Shown: positions 1-5,798, counted from the stretch's first letter. The stretch is DNA of 5,886 nt from Actinomycetes bacterium (GCA_021823045.1 JAKAPB010000089.1:1330-7215), one strand, 5' to 3'. The notes: generated from the sequence alone by a model not told the origin. Numbers and translations: made by a program.

Positions 1-1
1 A

Positions 2-136
2 GTCAAAGTGACACGGTCGGCACTGCAGAACGCAGCATCGATAGCGGCGCTGTTTTTGACTACCGAGGCCGTCGTGGTCGACAAGCCCGAAGAGAAGGCA
101 CCAGCTATGCCCCAAGGCGGCATGGAAGACTACTAG
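2..136 (+). CDS. groEL: 60 kDa chaperonin GroEL, C-terminal end (5' truncated)
   Basis: This is the 3' end of a gene that begins before the window; 44 codons remain, ending in TAG. The peptide starts [20 protein letters not shown] and continues [15 protein letters not shown] before ending GGMEDY. The block with [10 protein letters not shown] and TTEAVV is the conserved last helix region of GroEL equatorial domains. GroEL is the ATP-driven folding chaperonin of the cytoplasm. The tail is short, with one GGM instead of the long GGM repeat of the E. coli protein, as in many Gram-positive copies. The gene is closed by a strong intrinsic terminator 31 bases downstream, so it is probably not co-transcribed with the genes that follow. 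Family assignment is very secure; which groEL paralogue it is cannot be told from the end alone. Confidence 0.93.
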   Translation, partial: VKVTRSALQNAASIAALFLTTEAVVVDKPEEKAPAMPQGGMEDY

Positions 137-167
137 ATCACAACGCCGTCAGGCGAGACCAATCTGG

Positions 168-209
168 AAGAAGGGGATGCAATTTTTGTATCCCCTTCTT
201 GGTTTTCTT
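168..209 (+). terminator. Intrinsic terminator of groEL
   Basis: AAGAAGGGGATGCAA (168-182) pairs with TTGTATCCCCTTCTT (186-200), giving a 15-bp stem with one G-U pair and a 3-base TTT loop. The T-rich stretch GGTTTTCTT (201-209) follows. It lies 31 bases after the groEL stop codon. The stem is long and the strand orientation fits groEL. Confidence 0.85.
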
Positions 210-279
210 GATAGCTGACATTGATAGCTGACATTGATAGCTGACATTGATAGCTGACATTGATAGCTGACATTGATAG
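208..279. repeat. 13-bp tandem repeat array, 5.5 copies
   Basis: The unit TTGATAGCTGACA is repeated five times with no mismatch (208-220, 221-233, 234-246, 247-259, 260-272), followed by a partial TTGATAG (273-279). The first copy begins inside the T-rich tail of the groEL terminator. TGATAGCTGACA within the unit is an imperfect palindrome centred on AGCT (8 of 12 positions symmetric), so each copy could be a half-decent dimeric protein site. The unit length is not a multiple of three and no credible gene covers it. The perfect identity points to recent expansion, to slippage, or to selection on a protein-binding array. Its role is unknown. Confidence 0.95.
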
Positions 280-296
280 TAATTTTAGAAAATGAC

Positions 297-305
297 TGTG
301 GATAA
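297..305 (-). promoter_or_regulatory. Consensus DnaA box
   Basis: TGTGGATAA on the + strand is TTATCCACA on the - strand, an exact match to the consensus DnaA box. It lies 17 bases after the end of the 13-bp repeat array and runs into the left arm of the second terminator. Only one exact box was seen, and there is no dnaA or dnaN gene nearby. It may therefore be an isolated DnaA-binding site or a chance match; an exact 9-mer is expected about once per 130 kb on either strand of random sequence. Confidence 0.5.
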
Positions 306-335
306 GTGGGTGTATCGGTGCACCCACTATTTTTA
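305..335 (+). terminator. Second intrinsic terminator
   Basis: AGTGGGTG (305-312) and CACCCACT (321-328) form a perfect 8-bp, G/C-rich stem around an 8-base loop. It is followed at once by ATTTTTA (329-335). The T run lies only on the + strand side, so it stops transcription moving rightward. It may back up the groEL terminator or end a short transcript starting in the repeat array. Confidence 0.7.
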
Positions 336-514
336 CAGTCAGGGATTTTTTACAGCTGGACATTGGTCCCGGGGCTGATTGGGATTTTTACGCCATTGCG
401 TCTCGGTTTTACAAGGGGGCTTTTAGTTCATTCACAGGTTTGCTTGGAAGAATTGAATTTCCTACTCGGTAGGGATTTGAACTTTGAGCGGGATAAGAGT
501 TGGTATCGGACCAG
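336..514. other. Non-coding leader region upstream of the five-gene operon
   Basis: No convincing gene is seen. Together with the terminators and repeats before it, this completes a 378-base gap between groEL and the next coding region. It holds T-rich direct repeats of the form (GGG)ATTTTTAC (329-338, 342-355, 381-392, with a weaker copy at 405-415). It also holds a perfect inverted repeat CCTAC-TCG-GTAGG (461-473), 41 bases before the chosen start of the next gene. The operon promoter should lie here, after the terminator at 335, but no well-spaced -35/-10 pair stands out: TTCACA at 431 has only a poor -10 partner (TGAATT at 454). Confidence 0.5.
461..473. promoter_or_regulatory. Short inverted repeat, possible operator
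   Basis: CCTAC (461-465) and GTAGG (469-473) are exact reverse complements around a TCG spacer. The repeat sits in the 5' region of the operon where a promoter or leader RNA is expected. It could be a repressor half-site pair or a small RNA hairpin. At five base pairs per arm, chance is not excluded. Confidence 0.3.
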
Positions 515-1228
515 ATGAGGTCTCATTTGACACTTGGTGGCGTAGGCGGAAGGCTACAGCGGGCGGTGCCAATTGCTCTGGCTGGAGTTTTGGCTCTGAT
601 CGCAGTCGGGATCATCTCGAGCTCGCTCGTGAGTTCGAGGTTTAACTACGTCAGCCATACCAATGTTTCAGGCGGTGACTCCTACTTCCGTTTTCCCTCC
701 AATTGGGCATCGTTTTCGCAGGATCAGGTCGTCGTGGCGAACGATTCGAAGATAACCCCCGCTCAGCTTCGTGCCTTGGACCAGACCGAATGGACGGAGA
801 TTTTTTCCGCAGATAAGGGGCTGAGCCTAGCAAATCAGAAGGGCCTATCATCCCTCAAGCCCTTCGGAGTCGCCCAGCAGCTCGAGCTGACTCCGCAGCA
901 GAAGGCGGTATTCAAACTCGCCACTTTGCGGACCATCTTCGTACCTGATGATCCCTTGTCGAAGAGCCCAAGTACTTCTGGTTACCACTACAAAGTGGTA
1001 TCGTACAAACAGTACGTTTCGTCGGATGGGCTTTCTCACCTTGAGATGCTCGTCGACATCAGGGCCCCCGGTGGAACCTCGACTGTGTTGGATGAGGCAG
1101 CGGCGGTGGACAAAAACACCCAGTGGGTCTATTTCATAGGTATAGGTTGCACCTATTCATGTTTTCAGGCGAATAGGTCGCAAATATTAGGTGTAGTCAA
1201 GTCATGGAATGTCAAGGAGCAACGATGA
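515..1228 (+). CDS. Exported single-pass membrane protein of unknown function, partner of the FtsH-like gene
   Basis: From ATG 515 the product is 237 residues. A short basic N-terminus (RSH, GGRLQR) precedes one hydrophobic segment at about residues 17-39 (VPIALAGVLALIAVGIISSS). The remaining 200 or so residues are polar and should lie outside the membrane. The early motif YFRFPSNWASF and the C-terminal pattern of a CTYSC pair, then NRSQI and VKSWNV, resemble the layout of PsbP/Mog1-like extracytoplasmic proteins (Y.F.FP..W at the start, I..ivkSw at the end); that fold is a guess. The two cysteines could form a disulfide. No catalytic motif was seen. TTG at 500 is an alternative start, with a GCGGGA stretch 6 bases upstream. 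The stop codon overlaps the next start as ATGA (1225-1228), so translation is probably coupled. The gene is real, but I do not recognise the family with certainty. Confidence 0.85.
   Translation: MRSHLTLGGVGGRLQRAVPIALAGVLALIAVGIISSSLVSSRFNYVSHTNVSGGDSYFRFPSNWASFSQDQVVVANDSKITPAQLRALDQTEWTEIFSADKGLSLANQKGLSSLKPFGVAQQLELTPQQKAVFKLATLRTIFVPDDPLSKSPSTSGYHYKVVSYKQYVSSDGLSHLEMLVDIRAPGGTSTVLDEAAAVDKNTQWVYFIGIGCTYSCFQANRSQILGVVKSWNVKEQR
1214..1219 (+). promoter_or_regulatory. Ribosome binding site deciding the FtsH-like start
   Basis: AAGGAG lies 5 bases before ATG 1225. It favours that codon over the upstream in-frame ATG at 1204, which would place this site inside the gene. ATG 1225 also gives the four-base ATGA overlap with the stop of the upstream gene, typical of translational coupling. 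Confidence 0.85.
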
Positions 1229-3615
1229 ATGATTCAGATCTCGACGAAGGGGCGATGCCACCTGCTCCAGAACCGGAGCTAGTCACCCGTGCTCCAATGG
1301 TCTTATGGGACAGGATAAAGTTTCTCCTCCTCCTGGCGATAGTTTGGCTCGCACTGGTCTTCGCCGCTAGATCACAGAACCCCCTCGAGTCGTTCGCGAC
1401 GGCCGCACGGCTGACGATGCATACCAAGTGGTGGCTTACAACCCTGTTCGGCATCGAGCTTCTCAGACAGGCCAACTACCTATTGGCGGAGAAGTCGGAG
1501 TCGTGGAATACCTTCTGGACCGAGTCGATAGTCGATCCTTTGTCGAAGATCGGAGCCAATTGGAACGATTGGACCCGCTATCGGGTGTCGAGGGTTGTCA
1601 AGATCGTTCTGGTACTCGCTCTTCTCGCCGTCGTCCTTGCCGCCTACTACCACACTTCCCCCTTTACTTCGTTGTTTCAGGCTCCGGCCGCCCTCTACTC
1701 TTCTCTGCCCTTGCTCGCCCAGCTCGCCTTCGCCTTCGTCTTTGTGTTGCTACAGTTCGTTGGACTCTTCTGGTTCCTATCCAAAGGTGGGATAGACGTA
1801 TACTTCCCAGGGGATATCAAGACCAGATTTACCGATGTATGGGGTCAGGACTCGGTCCTCGATCGGGTCAAAGAGAACATAATTTTTCTGAAGGATCCCG
1901 AAGCAATTGAGGAAAAGGGCGGATACGTCCCCGGAGGAATACTGCTGTGGGGCCCACCGGGCACCGGCAAGACCCTGATCGCCGAGGCGGTGGCCGGAGA
2001 GACCCAGAATCCATACGTGTTTGTTGATCCGGGGGCATTCATCAACATGTTCATGGGTGTCGGTGTCCTCAAGGTAAAGAGCCTCTTTCGCAAGCTGCGC
2101 AAGCTCTCACTGAGGTACGGGGGTGTGGTTGTATTTTTTGACGAAGCCGACTCGCTCGGATCTAGGGGGGCGCTCGCACCCCAGGGAACCTTCGGTTTCG
2201 CAGACAATCGCTTTGATCTGAGCTACCGCTGCAACGGCATGAGCTACCTAAGTGAGGCGGCGCTAAGGAGCCTGCTCATTGGGAGTAATAACTCGGCTCC
2301 GGACGAGGCCCCCCAGGTAAACCGGAGGTCAAAGGTGATCGCCGGAATGGGGGGACTAAATGGTGGCGGTGGTGGCGGAACGGGAACGCTGCAGGCCCTT
2401 TTGACCGAGTTGTCGGGACTAAAGAAGCCCCGAGGATTCTTCAATAGGGTGGTGCGCCGAGCATTTGGTCTGAGACCAAAGAGCCCACCTAAGTACCGGA
2501 TATTGGTCATGATGGCGACCAACCTTCCCCAGGCCCTCGACGAAGCGCTGTTGAGACCGGGAAGGATCGACCGTATCTATCGGGTAGGTTACCCATCGAA
2601 GGCCGGACGGATCAGGACCTATATGGGCTATTTGGACAAGGTGTCCCATAACCTCACTCCAGAAGAGGTCGATAGGCTCGCAACGATAACCCCCTATGCC
2701 ACCGGGGCGACCATGAAGGATCTGGTCAACGAGGCGTTGATAACTGCGATTCGCGACGGCCGAGACGTGATAACTTGGCGTGACATTATTATGGCGAAGC
2801 AGCTGAAAGAGTTGGGTCCGCCCGAGGATGTCGAGTACATCGAGAGGGAACGCCACGCAGTTGCGATCCACGAGGCCTGCCATGCGGTAATGGCCGCTAC
2901 GGTCAGGCACCATCTCACCATTGATATCGCCACTATCGAAAAGGGGAGCAACTATCTAGGTATGGTTGCTTCGATCCCGCCAGAAGACCAGTTCACTCAC
3001 TGGCGCTCCGAATATGAGGCGGACATAATGGTCGCTCTTGCGAGCCTCGCAGGCGAGCGAATGTTCTTTATGGGTGATAATTCGTCGGGGGTGTCAGCGG
3101 ACCTCGAAGGTGCCACGGTCCTCGCCACTTTGATGGAGGGGTACTGGGGCATGGGTTCTACGATCTCCTCGCACGGGGTCACCCAGAGTGCAGGGATCGG
3201 TGCTGGAACCAAGCAGGGACGTCCAGCTGGACCAAAGGAGCTACCCCGCTCGATAGAGGACAGGATCGAGGCGAGACTCGACTCGGTTTTCAGGGACACG
3301 ATCAAGGCGCTAGAGGAGAATAGGACGGGTGTCCTTTCGGTCGCCCACGCCCTCGAGTCGGCGAAGACACTAACCGGCGAGGACGTACTCGCTATCTTAA
3401 ATAAGAGCCAAGGCCCGCTGGTCGATGGGACGATATACGCCGATCCGGACTTCATTGCGAGGTTGGAGAAGTACCACACCGAAGTAGCCGAAGCCCACAG
3501 GTCCCATAAGGCGATAAGCGGTGAATTTCCATCGGCGCAAGGCGCATTTCGGGTGATCGACGTACTCGACGCCACGGGTGACGCCACGGCGGCGATGGTT
3601 GAGCAAGGTAGGTAG
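1225..3615 (+). CDS. Divergent FtsH-like membrane AAA+ ATPase / M41 zinc metalloprotease
   Basis: The 796-residue product has hydrophobic segments at about 32-48, 123-141 and 160-187, with a weaker one near 69-87. An AAA+ module follows: Walker A GPPGTGKT (243-250), pore-loop-like MFMGVG (275-280, FtsH has MFVGVG), Walker B VVVFFDEAD (301-309), and a second region of homology MMATN...LLRPGRIDR (429-450) with the arginine fingers. The M41 zinc site is H549-E550-A-C-H553 with a third ligand at D626 (SADLEGAT), so peptidase activity is plausible. FtsH unfolds and degrades membrane and cytosolic proteins. Three things are odd. About 59 extra residues precede the glycine run GGGGGG between Walker B and TLQALLTEL. 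About 20 basic residues are added before the ILVMMATN strand. The usual HEAGH reads HEACH. Length is well above the common 610-700. This is probably a second, specialised FtsH and not the housekeeping copy. It is coupled to the exported protein upstream. Confidence 0.93.
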   Translation: MNDSDLDEGAMPPAPEPELVTRAPMVLWDRIKFLLLLAIVWLALVFAARSQNPLESFATAARLTMHTKWWLTTLFGIELLRQANYLLAEKSESWNTFWTESIVDPLSKIGANWNDWTRYRVSRVVKIVLVLALLAVVLAAYYHTSPFTSLFQAPAALYSSLPLLAQLAFAFVFVLLQFVGLFWFLSKGGIDVYFPGDIKTRFTDVWGQDSVLDRVKENIIFLKDPEAIEEKGGYVPGGILLWGPPGTGKTLIAEAVAGETQNPYVFVDPGAFINMFMGVGVLKVKSLFRKLRKLSLRYGGVVVFFDEADSLGSRGALAPQGTFGFADNRFDLSYRCNGMSYLSEAALRSLLIGSNNSAPDEAPQVNRRSKVIAGMGGLNGGGGGGTGTLQALLTELSGLKKPRGFFNRVVRRAFGLRPKSPPKYRILVMMATNLPQALDEALLRPGRIDRIYRVGYPSKAGRIRTYMGYLDKVSHNLTPEEVDRLATITPYATGATMKDLVNEALITAIRDGRDVITWRDIIMAKQLKELGPPEDVEYIERERHAVAIHEACHAVMAATVRHHLTIDIATIEKGSNYLGMVASIPPEDQFTHWRSEYEADIMVALASLAGERMFFMGDNSSGVSADLEGATVLATLMEGYWGMGSTISSHGVTQSAGIGAGTKQGRPAGPKELPRSIEDRIEARLDSVFRDTIKALEENRTGVLSVAHALESAKTLTGEDVLAILNKSQGPLVDGTIYADPDFIARLEKYHTEVAEAHRSHKAISGEFPSAQGAFRVIDVLDATGDATAAMVEQGR

Positions 3616-3664
3616 GCATTTGAAAGTCAATTCTGGCGATTCCCTTACCGTTACCGACCCCAAA

Positions 3665-3687
3665 AAGGAGGTTGGAAACCAAGAGGG
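3665..3687 (+). promoter_or_regulatory. Ribosome-binding region before chdC
   Basis: A perfect AAGGAGG lies at 3665-3671 but is 26 bases before the best start, ATG 3698. A second purine run, AAGAGGG (3681-3687), has a 10-base spacer and is the likelier working site. No in-frame ATG, GTG or TTG follows AAGGAGG at normal spacing; TTG 3672 is in another frame. The strong site may therefore be a standby site or chance. Confidence 0.4.
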
Positions 3688-3697
3688 TGTCAATCCG

Positions 3698-4369
3698 ATG
3701 ACCCCAAGGGACGGTCTTGGGGTATTGCACCTATTTTGTAAGCCTTCCGTGGGCTTCGACAAGGAGGCCTTCCTGGCGGCCTGTAAGGGTTTCAGGGAGG
3801 AGGGCTTGATACTGGTAACCTTCGGCGTTTTGGGGCATAAGGCTGATGCGGGGGTCATGGCGGTAGCTGCCGACTTTCTGCGTTTGAGGACCCTACAGTC
3901 CGAGATCCAAAGGTCGGGCTTGGAGGTCGTGGACTCATACGTGTCGATGACAGAGGTGTCGGAATACGCGGCTAACGTCCCAGAGGATCAAAGGAGGCTC
4001 AGGCTCTATCCAAAGAGGCTCCCACCCAAGGGAAGCTCGACCATCTGTTTCTATCCGATGTCGAAGCGGCGCAACGTGGATCAGAACTGGTACCAGCTTC
4101 CATATCAAGAGCGTGAACGTTTGATGTTTGAACATGGCGCCTCTGGCCGCAAGTTTGCCGGAAGGATCGTACAACTTGTTACCGGTTCAGCGGGGGTCGA
4201 CGATTGGGAGTGGGGGGTTACCCTCTTTGCGGAGAGACCTGACGACCTAAAAGCGGTCGTCTACACCATGCGCTACGACGAGGCTTCGGCGGTGTATGCC
4301 GAGTTTGGCAAGTTCTATATGGGGGTCTTGCTTGAACCGGAACAGCTAGCCGAGCAGATAGGAAGGTAG
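3698..4369 (+). CDS. chdC: Coproheme decarboxylase (ChdC/HemQ)
   Basis: From ATG 3698 the product is 223 residues, close to the usual 230-250. It belongs to the chlorite-dismutase-like family and should catalyse the last step of the coproporphyrin-dependent heme pathway, decarboxylating iron-coproporphyrin III to heme b with peroxide in the cytoplasm. Diagnostic blocks are FYPMSKRR (118-125) with the candidate catalytic Y119, NWYQLP (130-135), MFEHGASGRK (143-152) with the candidate axial heme ligand H146, DDWEWGVTLF (168-177) and YAEFGKFYMG (200-209). The Y119-H146 spacing of 27 matches, from memory, the Firmicutes-type enzymes (Tyr147/His174 in Listeria) and not the shorter spacing of Mycobacterium and Corynebacterium. 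In-frame starts at GTG 3578 (overlapping the FtsH-like gene by 38 bases) and TTG 3620 exist. The added residues look unrelated to the family, so ATG 3698 is preferred. The 30-base gap to the next gene suggests an operon. Confidence 0.93.
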   Translation: MTPRDGLGVLHLFCKPSVGFDKEAFLAACKGFREEGLILVTFGVLGHKADAGVMAVAADFLRLRTLQSEIQRSGLEVVDSYVSMTEVSEYAANVPEDQRRLRLYPKRLPPKGSSTICFYPMSKRRNVDQNWYQLPYQERERLMFEHGASGRKFAGRIVQLVTGSAGVDDWEWGVTLFAERPDDLKAVVYTMRYDEASAVYAEFGKFYMGVLLEPEQLAEQIGR

Positions 4370-4399
4370 GCGGGCGTCAGCCCGAGGATAACCTTTGAG

Positions 4400-5278
4400 A
4401 TGATGGATCAAGAACTACCTTACTTCTCCGACAAAAATGATTTAGAGTCATTGGAGTCATCACGAGGAACCCAGCTGGCCCTTGGAAGGCTTCAAAGGGC
4501 GATTAGCGACCTGAAAAGGGTGGTCGTGGCCTTTTCAGGCGGCGTAGATTCCTCGCTCTTGGCGGTGCTCTCTACCAAGGTGCTAGGTAGTGACAATACC
4601 TTGGTGGTGACCTCGGTCTCCGCCTCTTTGGCTCGGCAAGAGAGGTCTCGGGCCGAAGAATTTGCCGCCGATTGGGGACTTAACTTCCAAGAGGTCCTCT
4701 CCGGTGAGTTCGACGACGAACGCTACTTGCGTAATGACTCCCTCCGTTGCTTTTACTGTAAGTCTTCGTTGATGGACGCCCTCTCCCCCTTGGCACTGGA
4801 ACGCGACGCCAAAGTGGTCCTCGGTGTCAACCTGGATGACCTGTCGGATTACAGGCCCGGGCAGGAAGCCGCAAAGAGCCAAGGTGCAGTATTTCCATTT
4901 GTTCAGGCAGAAATTACAAAGCGTGAAGTTAGAGAGATCTCGCTCGCACTTGGTATCGAGGTTTGGAACAAACCGGCGGCCCCGTGCCTTTCGTCTCGCC
5001 TCCCCTATGGTACTCGCGTGACCGTAGAGTCCCTCGAAAGGATCGAGATGGCAGAGGCAATACTGAAGGAGTATGGCTTTGGGATTAATCGGGTGAGGCA
5101 CTTCGGCGAATGTGCAAAGGTCGAAGTTCCACTCGGAGACATCAAGCGCTTGACGGCGGTTCTAGATGAGGTTGAGGGGGAATTCGCCAAGCTCGGATAC
5201 GCTAGCCTCACCGTTGATCCACGGGGATTTCGTTCCGGTAGCCTCAACGATGCCCTACTTGTCAAGTGGAGCGAGTAG
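4400..5278 (+). CDS. larE: LarE-like ATP-dependent sacrificial sulfur transferase (PP-loop)
   Basis: The 292-residue product starts at ATG 4400 (or 4403, tandem ATGs; upstream GAGG at 4384-4387 is a weak, distant site). The PP-loop SGGVDS (46-51) activates a substrate with ATP. Other LarE hallmarks are RCFYCK (116-121), DYRPG (150-154), the PCLSSRLPYGTR block (195-206) and DPRGFRSG near the end (273-280). In lactate racemase cofactor synthesis LarE gives up a cysteine sulfur to the nickel-pincer precursor. C196 in PCLSSR matches the sacrificial cysteine (C176 in Lactobacillus plantarum). C117 and C120 together with C196 suggest the three-cysteine class thought to bind a [4Fe-4S] cluster and transfer sulfur from it; this is inference. 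About 40 residues precede the PP-loop, somewhat long. No larA, larB or larC is visible, so the acceptor may be something else. The NIL gene follows 8 bases later. Confidence 0.92.
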   Translation: MMDQELPYFSDKNDLESLESSRGTQLALGRLQRAISDLKRVVVAFSGGVDSSLLAVLSTKVLGSDNTLVVTSVSASLARQERSRAEEFAADWGLNFQEVLSGEFDDERYLRNDSLRCFYCKSSLMDALSPLALERDAKVVLGVNLDDLSDYRPGQEAAKSQGAVFPFVQAEITKREVREISLALGIEVWNKPAAPCLSSRLPYGTRVTVESLERIEMAEAILKEYGFGINRVRHFGECAKVEVPLGDIKRLTAVLDEVEGEFAKLGYASLTVDPRGFRSGSLNDALLVKWSE

Positions 5279-5282
5279 GGGG
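5277..5282 (+). promoter_or_regulatory. Ribosome binding site of the NIL-domain gene
   Basis: AGGGGG starts inside the larE stop codon. It lies 4 bases before GTG 5287 and 13 bases before ATG 5296, so neither spacing is ideal. GTG 5287 is slightly favoured. Confidence 0.5.
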
Positions 5283-5286
5283 AACT

Positions 5287-5526
5287 GTGGCTCAAATGAG
5301 AGTGAAGTTGCTGTATAAGGATAACTTAGTGAAGAGGCCAGTGGTCTTTGAACTCGCCAAGGTCTTCGACGTTTCGGCCAACATCAGGCGTGCGTCGGTA
5401 GAAGACTCGATAGGTTGGATCGTCTGCGAACTAGATGGAGAGAATGCCAATCTTGAAAGCGCTCTAGGCTGGCTGGAAGAAATTGGAGTCGAAGTCGAAA
5501 GACTTCAGGACGTCGTCGAAGGTTAG
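5287..5526 (+). CDS. Stand-alone NIL-domain protein
   Basis: From GTG 5287 the product is 79 residues; from ATG 5296 it would be 76. The whole length matches one NIL domain, the small ferredoxin-like fold found at the C-terminus of methionine importer ATPases (MetN) and in some ferredoxins. Visible hallmarks are VKLLY at the first strand, PVVFELAKVFDVSANIRRA (helix plus the N-I of the family name, near residues 18-36), a second strand WIVCELDG (44-51), a helix ALGWLEEIGVEVE and a final strand. In MetN the domain binds methionine and regulates transport. In methanogens a NIL-ferredoxin takes part in homocysteine synthesis. Here no ABC ATPase or iron-sulfur cysteines are attached (one cysteine, C47). 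Its place 8 bases after larE suggests a shared sulfur-related role, as a ligand sensor or partner; that is inference. Confidence 0.85.
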   Translation: MAQMRVKLLYKDNLVKRPVVFELAKVFDVSANIRRASVEDSIGWIVCELDGENANLESALGWLEEIGVEVERLQDVVEG

Positions 5527-5528
5527 CA

Positions 5529-5612
5529 ATTTAGCGAGCAATTTGTGTTTCTGTACCTAGTGCGCCGGAGAAGCCGGTATGTAGGGGCGGAGACATTTAG
5601 CGGTGCAATTTG
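5529..5612. repeat. Imperfect direct repeat ATTTAGCG(A/GT)GCAATTTG
   Basis: ATTTAGCGAGCAATTTG (5529-5545) and ATTTAGCGGTGCAATTTG (5595-5612) differ only by A versus GT in the middle and start 66 bases apart. The first copy begins 3 bases after the NIL gene stop. The pair could be two sites for one protein or the trace of a small duplication. Confidence 0.6.
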
Positions 5613-5702
5613 GACCGTCTTTGAAGGTTCCCCGAGACCTAGCCTCGAGTAACGTAGTGTCCAAAGGTCTATCGAATTTATAGTGCACGTCGATTGGCCG
5701 GA

Positions 5703-5722
5703 GGTCGATCCGGAAATCGACC
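5703..5722. repeat. Perfect inverted repeat, possible hairpin or operator
   Basis: GGTCGAT (5703-5709) and ATCGACC (5716-5722) are exact reverse complements around CCGGAA. No T run follows directly; GGTTTTATTT begins 22 bases later. A terminator is therefore possible but not typical, and an operator for the gene starting at 5805 is the alternative. Confidence 0.5.
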
Positions 5723-5792
5723 GAGAGAGCCTCGCTCGTTGGATGGTTTTATTTAGGCCAGGATCTAATAGGGTCATAGCCTCTATTGAATA

Positions 5793-5798
5793 AAAGGG
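5793..5798 (+). promoter_or_regulatory. Ribosome binding site of the last gene
   Basis: AAAGGG lies 6 bases before ATG 5805 and supports that codon as the start. Confidence 0.6.

Noticed and set aside
208..279. CRISPR array
   Set aside because: The 13-bp units abut directly with no spacers, so this is a simple tandem repeat.
208..305. Chromosomal replication origin (oriC)
   Set aside because: Only one exact DnaA box was found, the 13-mers are not AT-rich unwinding repeats, and no dnaA, dnaN or parAB genes are near.
133..363. A 76-codon reading frame on the - strand across the repeat array
   Set aside because: Its middle is only the translated 13-bp repeat (alternating SMSAINVSYQ-like pieces) and it crosses two terminators; it resembles no protein family.
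306..518. A 70-codon + strand frame before the exported protein
   Set aside because: Its start codon is inside the second terminator hairpin, there is no ribosome binding site, and the product looks like random translation of T-rich DNA.
2419..2913. A 164-codon - strand frame inside the FtsH-like gene
   Set aside because: It lies wholly opposite conserved AAA and peptidase coding sequence and has no recognisable domain; it is a shadow of the real gene.
4583..5101. A 172-codon - strand frame inside larE
   Set aside because: It runs opposite the PP-loop and conserved cysteine blocks of larE and has no family resemblance.
5523..5777. An 84-codon - strand frame in the last spacer
   Set aside because: Composition is random-looking, with no motif and no clear ribosome binding site; it would also read across the inverted repeat.
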